Below are positions 34,391 to 43,700 of a stretch of 63,783 bases of DNA, piece by piece. The notes beneath the pieces were generated by a model, which made no database searches, was not told the DNA's origin, and was given only the letters and a program-made list of their open reading frames with translations. The stretch is from Spirosoma fluviale (GTDB taxonomy: Bacteria > Bacteroidota > Bacteroidia > Cytophagales > Cyclobacteriaceae), in assembly GCA_945868725.1 (NCBI GenBank), contig CAMBMU010000004.1, positions 1-63,783 of the forward strand, given 5' to 3'. The first letter of the stretch is position 1. The number at the start of each line of letters is the position of its first letter. Both the position numbers and the translations under genes were made by a program.

Positions 34391-35803
34391 ATGAAGAAAA
34401 TCGCCTTTATTTCCGCCTCTGCACTGCTGTGCACTTCTGTGTTAGTTTCCTGCACCTCAAATAAAATGGCAGTAAACTCCTTTGAAGACAATTTGTATTT
34501 CATGTCTGCTGACGTGAAAAAAGCAACTGAAAATATGGTAGCAAATAACCAGCCTGCCACTTTTCAAAATCTTGCCAATTCTACCGTAGTACCGCAGGAA
34601 AATTTTAGCTCCAAAAATGTCAATCCAGAATACCTTTCTAGATATGGACAGCTGAATACCTCTTCTGGAGAGGATGTGGTCTACTTTGAAGAAAATCAAT
34701 CGGCTACTAGCACTTCCACTCCCGATATTGATATCTACAATACCTTTCGGGTATCAAACTTTAATTCTGGATGGGGTAATTCAGGCTGGGGCAATTCTGC
34801 CTTCAATTTTGGATATAGTCCTTACGGAATGGGAATGAATCCATTTGGAATGGGCATGATGGGAATGAATTCATTTGGAATGGGCATGATGGGAATGAGT
34901 CCTTTCGGAATGGGTATGTATGATCCATTTTTCAACTCTGGTTGGGGATATAGACCGGGTTTCAATCTAGGCTTTGGCATGGGTTGGGGAAGTCCTTACT
35001 ATTCTCCCATGTATTCGTATATGGGGAATGGTGGCTTTTTCAATTCTTTCTGGGGAGGAAACTCTTGGGGTTCTTCTTGGGGGGCAATGGGTAGACCAAT
35101 TTATGCTACTGGACCGATCATTATACTTCCAGGAATTGATAATGGTGGACGCAATGTGGTGTATGGTGCAAGACCTAGTCGTGGTTCTTCCATGGGCAAT
35201 GGTGTTGGCGGTGTAGCACAATCTGCCGGAACTCCCAATACCGCAAGATCTCAAGCTAGAGAAAATGTAGCCAACTCAGATGGCGCCTCGCCAAGAAGAT
35301 TGGGGTCAACTGAATCTAATCGTTCTGCCGCTCGTGACTTCAGTACCTCACAAAATGATTACTATACTTCTGGAAGAAGTCGTGTAGAAAGTGATTCAAG
35401 AAATGTAAACTCAGCAGCTTCGAGTAGAGGTGAAGGTACCCCTTCTCGGAATTCAGCACAGTCCGCAAGACCATCTTCGACACCAGGTAGTACCGGAAGA
35501 GGTTATTCTAGCAGCCCAAATACGGGTTCATACGATACAGGAGCTACTCGTTCGACGAACAGCAGTCCTTCTTACAATAGATCTACTGGATCAAGTAATG
35601 GAGCAACTCGTTCTACCTATGGTCGAAGTGAGTCAAACGGGTACAGCACAGGAAGCGCACCGAGCAGGTCGAGCTCCAACTCTTCAGACTACAGTGCTCC
35701 GAGCAGATCTAGTTCTGGCGGTGCCATGAGCGCCCCTAGTAGAAGTTCAAGCGGATCCTCAGGCAGCAGTAGCTCAGGAGGATCCAGAGGAAGGGGGAAT
35801 TAA
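34391..35803 (+). CDS. Gly/Met-rich low-complexity lipoprotein
   Basis: 470 residues with lipobox VLVSC (Cys21). Residues about 126-235 are rich in Gly, Met, Trp and Phe, with tandem units of the form PFGMGMMGM (three near-copies at 151-178) and GWGNS. The rest (about 290-470) is almost wholly Ser, Arg, Gly and Thr, with no hydrophobic core, so it is probably disordered. I do not recognise the function. The high Met content could bind metal or make the protein sticky at the cell surface. It ends in a strong terminator. Confidence 0.8.
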   Translation: MKKIAFISASALLCTSVLVSCTSNKMAVNSFEDNLYFMSADVKKATENMVANNQPATFQNLANSTVVPQENFSSKNVNPEYLSRYGQLNTSSGEDVVYFEENQSATSTSTPDIDIYNTFRVSNFNSGWGNSGWGNSAFNFGYSPYGMGMNPFGMGMMGMNSFGMGMMGMSPFGMGMYDPFFNSGWGYRPGFNLGFGMGWGSPYYSPMYSYMGNGGFFNSFWGGNSWGSSWGAMGRPIYATGPIIILPGIDNGGRNVVYGARPSRGSSMGNGVGGVAQSAGTPNTARSQARENVANSDGASPRRLGSTESNRSAARDFSTSQNDYYTSGRSRVESDSRNVNSAASSRGEGTPSRNSAQSARPSSTPGSTGRGYSSSPNTGSYDTGATRSTNSSPSYNRSTGSSNGATRSTYGRSESNGYSTGSAPSRSSSNSSDYSAPSRSSSGGAMSAPSRSSSGSSGSSSSGGSRGRGN

Positions 35804-35818
35804 TTCCCCTTTTTTTTT
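35794..35818 (+). terminator. Rho-independent terminator
   Basis: The perfect 16-bp palindrome GGGGAATTAATTCCCC is followed by nine T. The stop codon TAA of the lipoprotein gene lies within the palindrome. Confidence 0.85.
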
Positions 35819-35879
35819 GGATAATTTATCCGAAATCAAACTTTGCTTCGTTAACTACTACAACCTAACCCTTCACTAT

Positions 35880-37391
35880 ATGAGGTTATTTGCCCTATTC
35901 CTATGCTTTATCTCACTGACTTCTAGGAGCGTACTAGCCCAAAGTGGCTATTTCGAAGATGCGTATCGATTTAGCAAATCCACCCCTGCTGGTTCTGCTA
36001 GGATTATAGGCGTGGGAGGTACACAATGGTCTCTTGGTGGAGATGTATCCAACCTTTCTGGTAACCCAGCAGGACTTGGCTTTTTTCGAAACTCTGAAGC
36101 AAGCATAAGTTTGGGCTACGACCTTTGGTCCACAGATGCCACCTATTTGGATCAAACTAAGTCCTATTCTACTTCTAATTTCTCACTTCCCAACTTGAGT
36201 TTTGTTGGTGCCAGTCCCAAGGGCCCCTTAGAAAAAGGCGCCTTCAAAGGAGGAGCATGGGGATTCAGCATTCAACGAATCGCCAATTTTTCGAATGAAT
36301 TCGGGTACTATTCCGATAAATTAGGAAATAGCTCCATTATTGATTTTTATTTGGGAGATGCTTCTGGGGTGCCTGAAAGCCAAATTGAAAACCGCGGACT
36401 TACCGGTTTGGCCTATCAAACTTATCAGATCAATCCTATTGCAGTAGATGCCAATGGCAAACCCATCACCAATCCCAATGCGTACGACTCTTTCGTTTTG
36501 GGTGTTCCATTTCAAGACGAAAATATTACCCAGAAAGGAAATGCAAGCCAAATTAATTTTGGCTATGGTGCCAACTTTAACCACAAACTTTTCATTGGAG
36601 GAAGCCTAGGAATTCGCTCCATCGAATTCTCCTCCATCAAAAAATACAATGAAGCGTTTGCAAATGAACCTCTAATCAATTCCTCCTTGCTAGAAAACTT
36701 GTATATCAATGGTACGGGAGTAAATCTTAATTTAGGCTTGATATACAAACCTATCGATTACGTAAATCTGGGGTTCGTACTTCAGACACCCACTTGGTTT
36801 GCTTTAAACGAAGAATATGAGGCGAGCTTGTCTGCAACCTATGCTAACTATTTTTTCGCACAAGAAAATAAGACCTTAGGTGCGGAAAATGCGGTTTCAG
36901 ATGTCTTTCTGAGCAATTACGGACTCCGAACTCCATTTAAAATAGGAGGTGGGGCCACAATCTTTTTGGGTAAACATGGATTTATCTCCGCAGATGTGGA
37001 TTGGGTGGATTACAGTGTAGCCCGAATCAATTCTACAGATTTCAACGAAGGCCCCGACAACCAAGTCATCCAAGATTTGTACACCAGCACGGTCAATTAT
37101 AGACTAGGTGGAGAAGCCAAAATTGAACGATTCAGAATTCGTGCCGGCTATGGCTACGTTGGAGATCCTTACCTTAATTCTTCACTAGATCAAAGCACAC
37201 AGCTACTTTCCGGTGGATTTGGAATTAAGTTTGATTCCTTCAACCTAGATTTTTCTCTGGTAAACCAGAAGTTCAACAGCCTCTATCGAAGCTATAAAGT
37301 GCTGGATAAAAACGGGGTTAACTATGGACCCTTGACCGAAATAAAAAATTCAATTACCTCAGGGGTGATTACGGTCGGATTTAACTTTTAA
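35880..37391 (+). CDS. FadL/OmpP1-type outer membrane protein
   Basis: 503 residues from the ATG at 35880; an ORF extension to 35817 would start inside the preceding terminator. Signal peptide MRLFALFLCFISLTSRSVLAQ. The mature start has the FadL-like pattern GSARIIGVGGTQWSLGGDVSNLSGNPAGL, followed by a beta-barrel ending in phenylalanine (VGFNF). FadL-family barrels carry hydrophobic compounds across the outer membrane. Its 3' end overlaps convergent aroK by 11 bp. Confidence 0.85.
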   Translation: MRLFALFLCFISLTSRSVLAQSGYFEDAYRFSKSTPAGSARIIGVGGTQWSLGGDVSNLSGNPAGLGFFRNSEASISLGYDLWSTDATYLDQTKSYSTSNFSLPNLSFVGASPKGPLEKGAFKGGAWGFSIQRIANFSNEFGYYSDKLGNSSIIDFYLGDASGVPESQIENRGLTGLAYQTYQINPIAVDANGKPITNPNAYDSFVLGVPFQDENITQKGNASQINFGYGANFNHKLFIGGSLGIRSIEFSSIKKYNEAFANEPLINSSLLENLYINGTGVNLNLGLIYKPIDYVNLGFVLQTPTWFALNEEYEASLSATYANYFFAQENKTLGAENAVSDVFLSNYGLRTPFKIGGGATIFLGKHGFISADVDWVDYSVARINSTDFNEGPDNQVIQDLYTSTVNYRLGGEAKIERFRIRAGYGYVGDPYLNSSLDQSTQLLSGGFGIKFDSFNLDFSLVNQKFNSLYRSYKVLDKNGVNYGPLTEIKNSITSGVITVGFNF

Positions 37392-37914
37392 GTCTAGAAA
37401 TCAATTCAGTCAATAAGAGCTCAGCGGAAAAATCTTCCCCGCTGAGCTTTATTTTTGATTGGTTATAAAAGTATTCTCGAGACACCAATAAAGACTTAAG
37501 TTTTAAGGTAATCTCCCCTTGATCCAGGCCTTGAAATAATGGCCTTTGCTGTACCTTGGAAGTTTGCAATCGGCTAGAAATTGACCCTAGAGGCACTTCT
37601 AGATACACTGATACCCCATGGGTGTTGATTAAATCCATGTTGTCATTGAAACAGGGTGTCCCTCCTCCTGAAGCCAAAATAAAGGCGCGATCTTGATTCA
37701 ATGTTTCCTGAAGAACCGCCGTCTCCCATTCACGAAATTTTCCTTCTCCATGGAGCGAAAAAATTTCTGAAATCTGAAGTTGGTAACGCTCCTCGATCAA
37801 TTGATCTAGATCCAAAAAAGGAAAGCCCAATTCTTTGGCAAGCTGCCTACCAAAAGTGGTTTTTCCTGAACCGGGAAGACCTACCAATACAACTTTGAGC
37901 AACTTACTCATCAA
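37381..37914 (-). CDS. aroK: Shikimate kinase
   Basis: 177 residues. It phosphorylates shikimate in aromatic amino acid synthesis. P-loop GLPGSGKTT (residues 12-20), shikimate-binding Asp in FLDLDQLIEER, Arg in FREWE, GGG motif SGGGTPC, and the lid arginine in QQRPLF are all present. The start overlaps the stop of the DoxX gene by 4 bp, so it is the last gene of a leftward DUF1599-DoxX-aroK operon. Confidence 0.94.
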   Translation of the reverse strand: MMSKLLKVVLVGLPGSGKTTFGRQLAKELGFPFLDLDQLIEERYQLQISEIFSLHGEGKFREWETAVLQETLNQDRAFILASGGGTPCFNDNMDLINTHGVSVYLEVPLGSISSRLQTSKVQQRPLFQGLDQGEITLKLKSLLVSREYFYNQSKIKLSGEDFSAELLLTELISRLKS

Positions 37915-39005
37915 AATAGTTCAAGCACTTCCAAGGCCTCTGGCGTATTGTTGTGGTGGTATTTACCTACCACTACCCCATCTTTCAATAGCATGATTCC
38001 TGGATTGGCGCGCATGATTGTTTTTACGACGGTTGCATCCGCCTGTAAGCCCTTAATCTTCCATCCATTCCTTGCGATTACCGCATCGATCTCCTCCTGT
38101 GTAGCAGCTGCCATAAAGATGATTTCAACAGGTGCTTTTTCGAGTGAGGAAAAAAGCTGGCTGAGCCGCTCAAGGTTAGCATCACTCATCTTCGTTAAGT
38201 TGCTGCTCAACAAAATCACTTTATTGCCTTGAAACAAAAATTCCGATTGGTCCCCTTCGCTATTCCAAGCTGCAAAATCAGAAATTTTGGGTAAGGCTTC
38301 CGGATTGTTGAGCGTCATCTCCACAAACTCATAGCTTTCATCCGTAGGGTACTGATCGAGGTACACGAGCTCCCCTCCTTTTTTCATCACATAGGTATAC
38401 ACCATTGGTGCGGATGGCTGCATGTTGACAGGAATATTCACTCCAATCTTATAGGCTCTGAAATCGATAAAAGGCAGGTTTTGAATCGCATATACTGCCA
38501 AAGCAAGGGAGAGAAATAAGCTTAGCCCAGCCGTGTAATTTGCCCAACGAGGGGCATTCTTGGGAAGATCCTTACTGAAGAAAAACAGGAAAGAAATCAA
38601 TACCAACAAGATGATGTCTTTGTAGAAGGATTCCCAAGGAGTCAACTTGATGGCGTCACCAAAGCAACCACAATCGGTAACTTTATTGAAATAAGCCGAG
38701 TAAAAAGTGAGAAAGGTGAAAAAGAGGATCATCGAAGCCAAGGCCCATACCGTCTCTTTTAGACGCACCCCCACTAAAAGCATGATTCCCAAAACCACTT
38801 CAAAAACCACCAAAAATACAGCCAAAGGAAGCGCATAAGGCTTTAATTGGTAGAAAAATGGAGCAATATCATTTGAAAACACGTCAAAATACTCTTCCAA
38901 CTTGATGGCAGTACCTACCGGATCGTTGACCTTAATCAAACCAGAAAATACAAAAAGCCCCCCCACCAAAAGACGGAGAATCCAGAAAAATAGATTCTTA
39001 TTCAT
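37911..39005 (-). CDS. DoxX/MauE-family membrane protein with thioredoxin-like tail
   Basis: 364 residues. Residues 1-150 hold four spans of the DoxX/MauE type with the conserved VTDCGCFGDAIKLTPWESF, where a cysteine pair could handle disulfides. A fifth span (about 156-175) precedes a soluble periplasmic part. Its end (EIIFMAAATQEEIDAVIARNGW, in part, then ANPGIMLLKDGVVVGKYH) resembles a thioredoxin fold but lacks the CxxC motif. It may assist disulfide chemistry or scaffold a partner. It overlaps both neighbours by a few bases. Confidence 0.82.
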   Translation of the reverse strand: MNKNLFFWILRLLVGGLFVFSGLIKVNDPVGTAIKLEEYFDVFSNDIAPFFYQLKPYALPLAVFLVVFEVVLGIMLLVGVRLKETVWALASMILFFTFLTFYSAYFNKVTDCGCFGDAIKLTPWESFYKDIILLVLISFLFFFSKDLPKNAPRWANYTAGLSLFLSLALAVYAIQNLPFIDFRAYKIGVNIPVNMQPSAPMVYTYVMKKGGELVYLDQYPTDESYEFVEMTLNNPEALPKISDFAAWNSEGDQSEFLFQGNKVILLSSNLTKMSDANLERLSQLFSSLEKAPVEIIFMAAATQEEIDAVIARNGWKIKGLQADATVVKTIMRANPGIMLLKDGVVVGKYHHNNTPEALEVLELF

Positions 39006-39543
39006 GGTATCCTAATTTAATAAGGCAAAATACTGCATAATTAATCATGTCTTGGTAGTTGGCTTCAATTCCTTCAGAAACCAAGGTATTTCCTTGGTTA
39101 TCTTCGATCTGTTTGACTCTAAACAATTTCATCAATACGATATCAGTCATCGAGCTGACGCGCATGTCTCTCCAAGCTTCTCCATAGTCGTGGTTCTTAT
39201 TTTCTAAAAGTCCTTTAGTGGCGCTAGTCCAATGATCGTAAAGCGGTTCTAATTCGTCGAAAGGAATTTCCATCCGCTCCTCTTCTGTAAGAGAAATTTG
39301 AATCAAGGCAATCAAGCAGTAGTTGATGATTCCCACAAACTCATCGACGATGGGATCATTCACCTTTTGGTTTCCTTTTTCTTGAATAGACCTCACCCGT
39401 TGGGCCTTAATGAAAATCTGGTCCGTGAGCGAAGGCAATCTCAAAATTCTCCAAGCTGTCCCATAATCGATAGTTTTCTTACGGAACAATTCTTTACATC
39501 GGGCGATTACTTCCTTATATTCGTTGCTAGTCTGCGTCTCCAC
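38998..39543 (-). CDS. DUF1599 protein
   Basis: 181 residues. It contains two copies of a similar motif: KTIDYGTAWRILRLPSLTDQIFIKAQRVR and KNHDYGEAWRDMRVSSMTDIVLMKLFRVK (shown by the shared pieces DYG.AWR.(L/M)R and TD...K..RV). This is the internally duplicated DUF1599 fold, probably related to nucleotide pyrophosphohydrolases of the MazG group. No activity is established. It starts the leftward operon with DoxX and aroK and is divergent from folP with a short shared spacer. Confidence 0.85.
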   Translation of the reverse strand: METQTSNEYKEVIARCKELFRKKTIDYGTAWRILRLPSLTDQIFIKAQRVRSIQEKGNQKVNDPIVDEFVGIINYCLIALIQISLTEEERMEIPFDELEPLYDHWTSATKGLLENKNHDYGEAWRDMRVSSMTDIVLMKLFRVKQIEDNQGNTLVSEGIEANYQDMINYAVFCLIKLGYHE

Positions 39544-39574
39544 ACTGCTGGATTTAATATTTGCTGGATCAACT

Positions 39575-40441
39575 ATGATTTCTTCTACCGAAGATAAATT
39601 ATTTCCCCAAAAATATACATTTCAAATCAAGGGATGCCTATACTCTTGGAATAAACCCAAGGTAATGGGAATTATAAACCTGACCCCAGATTCTTTTTTT
39701 GAAGGGAGCAGAGTTCCAACTGACAAAAAATCTGTGCTACTCGAAGCCGCCAAAAAAATAAAAGAAGGGGCGGATTTTTTAGATTTAGGGGGATACAGCA
39801 CGCGACCAGGAGCAGAAAATATTTCCATTGAAGAAGAGATCAACCGGGTGATTCCCGCAATCCTAGAAATCAAAAATAGCTTTCCTGACACACTCATTTC
39901 AATTGATACTTTTCGTTCGGAAGTAGCAAAAGCAGGCATTGAAGCCGGGGCTGACCTAGTGAATGACATTTCAGCAGGCAATTTGGACCCACAGATGCTC
40001 CCAATAATTGGAGAGCTTGGTGTGCCTTACATAGCGATGCATATGAGGGGAACACCTCAAACGATGCAAAATGAAACAGACTATTCGGATCTTATTTCGG
40101 AAGTTTTATCCTATTTTGGGAATAAAGTTGAGCAATTCGCAAAATTTGGCATTAAAGATGTAATTATTGATCCAGGTTTTGGTTTCGCAAAGACAAGTGC
40201 ACAGAATTTCGAACTCTTGCGCCATCTAAGCAGTTTAAAACGTCTAGGGCTTCCGGTTTTGGCAGGAATTTCTAGAAAATCAATGATTTATAAAACACTG
40301 GATATCAGTGCCAATGAAGCATTAAATGGGACTACGGCCCTGAATATGTATGCTTTGTTGCAAGGTGCTGCTATCTTACGCGTACATGATGTAAAGGAAG
40401 CGAAAGAAACTATCCAACTATTCGAACAATTGTACCCTTGA
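39575..40441 (+). CDS. folP: Dihydropteroate synthase
   Basis: 288 residues from the ATG at 39575; the longer frame from 39524 overlaps the divergent DUF1599 gene. It joins dihydropterin pyrophosphate and p-aminobenzoate in folate synthesis. Motifs: GIINLTPDSFF, LGGYSTRPGA, SIDTFRSEVA, NDISAG, DPGFGFAKT and GISRKSM. The stop codon overlaps the TTG start of cdaA (TTGA), so the two are coupled, the usual arrangement in Bacteroidota. Confidence 0.95.
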   Translation: MISSTEDKLFPQKYTFQIKGCLYSWNKPKVMGIINLTPDSFFEGSRVPTDKKSVLLEAAKKIKEGADFLDLGGYSTRPGAENISIEEEINRVIPAILEIKNSFPDTLISIDTFRSEVAKAGIEAGADLVNDISAGNLDPQMLPIIGELGVPYIAMHMRGTPQTMQNETDYSDLISEVLSYFGNKVEQFAKFGIKDVIIDPGFGFAKTSAQNFELLRHLSSLKRLGLPVLAGISRKSMIYKTLDISANEALNGTTALNMYALLQGAAILRVHDVKEAKETIQLFEQLYP

Positions 40442-41313
40442 ACTTACTTTTCAAAATAGGCTTTTTAGATATCTCCATCGTCAATATAATCGATATTGCG
40501 TTGGTAGCAGCCCTGTTGTATCAGGTCTACAAGCTTTTGAAAGGTTCTGTTGCAATTAAGATCTTCCTAGGATTCCTTTCCCTGTATTTGATCTACTTAT
40601 TGGTACAGGCAATACGGATGGAGCTACTTACCATCATCCTGGGGCAATTTATGGGAGTGGGTGTGATCGCTGCTATCATAATTTTTGCTCCAGAATTTAG
40701 AAAATTCTTACTCATCCTGGGCCGCTCTTCCATTTTTTCAAACGATAATGGATGGAAAGACATGCTCTTTTTCTGGAAGAAAAAAGAAAATTCCGCCTTC
40801 AATATCAACCCCATTATCGATGCAGCCAAAGTCCTGGCAGGATCGAATACAGGGGCCTTGATTGTAATTTCAAGTACGGTAGAATTGAAATTTTATGCGG
40901 AAAGTGGCGATATCTTGGATGCTGAATTATCGAAAAGACTCTTGATTGCTATTTTCAACAAGCATAGCCCACTGCATGATGGAGCAGTAATTATCCATAA
41001 GGGAAAAATCAAAGCTGCACGCTGCATTCTCCCGGTTACCGAACGTGAGGTGCCTGCACAGTTTGGACTCCGCCACCGAGCTGGAATCGGCATGTCAGAA
41101 GCCACAGATGCTCTAATCTTGGTTATTTCAGAGGAGTCAGGACAAATCTCCATGGCTAAAAATGGAAAGGTATTGCACAACCTATCTTTTCAAGAAGTTC
41201 GTGAAATCATCAACGACTACCTCAACAACGAGGACCTGTACGATCGATTTGAAAATCTTTCGGAACACGATTTTGCCAAGAAAAAAGGCTTGCCTACCAA
41301 AGTAGGAGGATAA
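40438..41313 (+). CDS. cdaA: Diadenylate cyclase CdaA
   Basis: 291 residues. It makes c-di-AMP from two ATP. Three N-terminal membrane spans (residues 10-95) are followed by a DAC (DisA_N) domain with HSPLHDGAVII (the DGA motif) and LRHRAGIGMSEATDA (the RHR motif). The start is TTG at 40438-40440, overlapping the folP stop; no ATG lies near with a full first span. No CdaR partner gene follows. c-di-AMP usually controls potassium, turgor and wall stress. A bidirectional terminator follows at once. Confidence 0.94.
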   Translation: MNLLFKIGFLDISIVNIIDIALVAALLYQVYKLLKGSVAIKIFLGFLSLYLIYLLVQAIRMELLTIILGQFMGVGVIAAIIIFAPEFRKFLLILGRSSIFSNDNGWKDMLFFWKKKENSAFNINPIIDAAKVLAGSNTGALIVISSTVELKFYAESGDILDAELSKRLLIAIFNKHSPLHDGAVIIHKGKIKAARCILPVTEREVPAQFGLRHRAGIGMSEATDALILVISEESGQISMAKNGKVLHNLSFQEVREIINDYLNNEDLYDRFENLSEHDFAKKKGLPTKVGG

Positions 41314-41346
41314 AAAAATGGGATGAAAAACTTCATCCCATTTTTT
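41313..41346. terminator. Bidirectional rho-independent terminator (cdaA/kbl)
   Basis: A perfect 15-bp stem (AAAAAATGGGATGAA / TTCATCCCATTTTTT) with a 4-nt loop lies between the convergent cdaA and kbl genes, with A/T runs on both sides. Confidence 0.92.
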
Positions 41347-41350
41347 GATG

Positions 41351-42547
41351 TTACTCGATTACTCCCAATTCTTTGCCTACTGCTATAAATGCAGCGATGG
41401 CCTGATCCAAATGCTCCTGCTGATGGCCTGCGGAGATTTGAACGCGAATTCGAGCCTGCCCTTTGGGAACTACTGGGTAGTAAAATCCAATGACATAGAT
41501 TCCTCTTTCCAATAATTTTTCCGCCATCTTCTGGGAAAGTACCGCGTCGTAGAGCATAATTGGCACAATGGCATGTTCCCCTGGTTTAATATCAAATCCA
41601 GCTGCCTCCATCTTTTCACGGAAGTAGCGCGTGTTTTTTTCTAGCGTATCTCTTAGCTCTGTAGTTTTTGACAACAATTCAAGCACTGCTAAAGATGCTC
41701 CTGTAATGGAAGGCGCTAAGGTATTTGAAAACAAATAAGGTCTAGATCGTTGACGTAGCAATTCAATAATTTCCTTTCTTCCAGAAGTAAATCCACCAGA
41801 AGCTCCACCCAAGGCCTTGCCTAGTGTACCGGTGATGATATCGATCTTGCCCATCACTCCTCTATGCTCGTGCACTCCCCTTCCCGTTTTCCCCATAAAT
41901 CCAGTGGAGTGACACTCATCGGTCATGACCAAGGCCTGGTATTTTTCTGCTAATGCAACAATTTTATCCAGCTTTGCGATGGTACCATCCATAGAAAATA
42001 CACCATCTGTTACAATGATCTTCTGTTGGGCCCCTGCTGCCACAGCATCCTGGAGTTGCTTCTCCAAGTCCTCCATGTTGTTGTGTTCGTAGCGGTAGCG
42101 CATGGCTTTACACAAACGAACCCCATCGATGATGGAAGCGTGATTCAATGCATCCGAAATAATGGCGTCTTCTGCTCCAAATAGGGGCTCAAAAACTCCT
42201 CCATTGGCATCAAAAGCTGCAGCATACAAGATGGTATCCTCTGTACCCAAAAATTCGGAAAGCTTTTTTTCGAGCTCTTTATGAATATCCTGAGTTCCAC
42301 AGATAAAGCGTACAGAAGATAGTCCAAAGCCATGGGTATCTATCGCATCTTTAGCTGCTTGGACTACATGCGGATGGGAAGATAATCCTAGGTAGTTATT
42401 GGCACAAAAATTCAATACCTGCTTCCCTCCAGAAATGGTGATTTCTGCTGCTTGTGGCGAAGTAATGATACGCTCTCTTTTAAAAAGACCCGCTTCCTCT
42501 ATGGACTGTAATTCTTGTTCTAATTTGGGTTTAAACTGCTCGTACAT
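41351..42547 (-). CDS. kbl: Glycine C-acetyltransferase (2-amino-3-ketobutyrate CoA ligase)
   Basis: 398 residues, the same length class as the E. coli enzyme. It splits 2-amino-3-ketobutyrate with CoA into glycine and acetyl-CoA. The PLP lysine is Lys244 in [10 protein letters not shown]. Other family motifs are [20 protein letters not shown] and [11 protein letters not shown]. The divergent neighbour is an SDR-type threonine dehydrogenase that makes its substrate, so the pair forms the two-step threonine-to-glycine route. Serine palmitoyltransferase-like relatives are less likely given this context. Confidence 0.94.
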   Translation of the reverse strand: MYEQFKPKLEQELQSIEEAGLFKRERIITSPQAAEITISGGKQVLNFCANNYLGLSSHPHVVQAAKDAIDTHGFGLSSVRFICGTQDIHKELEKKLSEFLGTEDTILYAAAFDANGGVFEPLFGAEDAIISDALNHASIIDGVRLCKAMRYRYEHNNMEDLEKQLQDAVAAGAQQKIIVTDGVFSMDGTIAKLDKIVALAEKYQALVMTDECHSTGFMGKTGRGVHEHRGVMGKIDIITGTLGKALGGASGGFTSGRKEIIELLRQRSRPYLFSNTLAPSITGASLAVLELLSKTTELRDTLEKNTRYFREKMEAAGFDIKPGEHAIVPIMLYDAVLSQKMAEKLLERGIYVIGFYYPVVPKGQARIRVQISAGHQQEHLDQAIAAFIAVGKELGVIE

Positions 42548-42629
42548 GGTCGGTTAATTAGAGATTTAATCTTGACTAAAATTTAAATTACTACTGATCA
42601 AAAAACAGCTAGAAACAGGTGTTTTTTAC

Positions 42630-42637
42630 TATTTTTG
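42630..42637 (+). promoter_or_regulatory. Promoter -7 box of tdh
   Basis: TATTTTTG, exact TAnnTTTG, 34 nt upstream of the ATG at 42672 and 67 nt upstream of the second possible ATG at 42705. Confidence 0.55.
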
Positions 42638-42671
42638 CGCAAGTGAACCCAAATATAAAACAAAAACCCTG

Positions 42672-43661
42672 ATGGCAAATATGGGTTTTTTGAAAGACCA
42701 CCCTATGGACAAAATCCTTGTTATCGGAGCAGCGGGACAGCTTGGCTCAGAATTAACCCAGGCGCTAGCCGCTCAATTTGGCGGGGACCAAGTGATCGCA
42801 ACTGACTTAAGGGCCACTGCCAGCGTACAGTTTCCCTACTGCAGGTTTGAAGTATTGGATATAATGGATAAGGATGCCTTAGGCGCCTTGGTGAAGAAGG
42901 AAAGGGTAACACAGATCTACCACCTCGCTGCAGTATTATCCGCTACAGGTGAAAAAAATCCACAATTTGCTTGGCAGCTCAACATGGATAGCTTGCTCCA
43001 TGTATTGGAACTCGCGAAAGAGCAAGGTTTAGAAAAAATTTATTGGCCATCTTCCATTGCTGTATTTGGTCCTGGAACACCCAAAATAAATACCCCACAG
43101 TTTTGTGAAAAAAATCCAAGCACGGTGTATGGGATAAGCAAACTTGCAGGGGAAGGTTGGTGTAACTACTACTTTGAAAAATATGGGGTAGATGTACGGA
43201 GCCTTCGCTTTCCCGGCCTAATCGGCTACAAATCTTTACCTGGAGGAGGAACCACGGACTATGCAGTGGATATCTACCACAAAGCGATTGCAAACCAGCC
43301 CTTTACCTGCTTTTTGAGCGAGGACACCTACCTCCCCATGATGTACATGCCGGATGCCATCAAGGCTACCTTAGATTTGATGAATGCACCAAGAGAAGCA
43401 GTCAAAATCCGATCAAGCTACAATCTCGCGGGCATGAGTTTTTCTCCAAAAGAGATTTTTGCAAGCATCAAAAAAGAGGTGCCTAACTTTGAAATTAACT
43501 ATCAAGTGGATTTTCGTCAATCCATCGCTGATTCTTGGCCTGACAGCATCGATGATAGTCATGCCCGAGCAGATTGGGGATGGAAGCCTTCCTATGATTT
43601 GGATGGCATGACCCAAGATATTTTAACACATTTGCCTACATTTTTTCCACCTCAACCCTAA
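42672..43661 (+). CDS. tdh: L-threonine 3-dehydrogenase, SDR type
   Basis: 329 residues from the ATG at 42672; the family usually begins near MDKILVIGAAGQ, so the ATG at 42705 (318 residues) is at least as likely. NAD-binding GAAGQLG and catalytic YGISK (Tyr153/Lys157 in the longer numbering) are present. The later segment LRFPGLIGYKSLPGGGTTDY and the DTYLPMMYMPDA loop match SDR-type threonine dehydrogenases and not generic sugar epimerases. It oxidises threonine to 2-amino-3-ketobutyrate for Kbl. Confidence 0.87.
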   Translation: MANMGFLKDHPMDKILVIGAAGQLGSELTQALAAQFGGDQVIATDLRATASVQFPYCRFEVLDIMDKDALGALVKKERVTQIYHLAAVLSATGEKNPQFAWQLNMDSLLHVLELAKEQGLEKIYWPSSIAVFGPGTPKINTPQFCEKNPSTVYGISKLAGEGWCNYYFEKYGVDVRSLRFPGLIGYKSLPGGGTTDYAVDIYHKAIANQPFTCFLSEDTYLPMMYMPDAIKATLDLMNAPREAVKIRSSYNLAGMSFSPKEIFASIKKEVPNFEINYQVDFRQSIADSWPDSIDDSHARADWGWKPSYDLDGMTQDILTHLPTFFPPQP

Positions 43662-43700
43662 ATCAAGCCCGGAGGAATCTCCTGGATAAAGCGACCCTAC

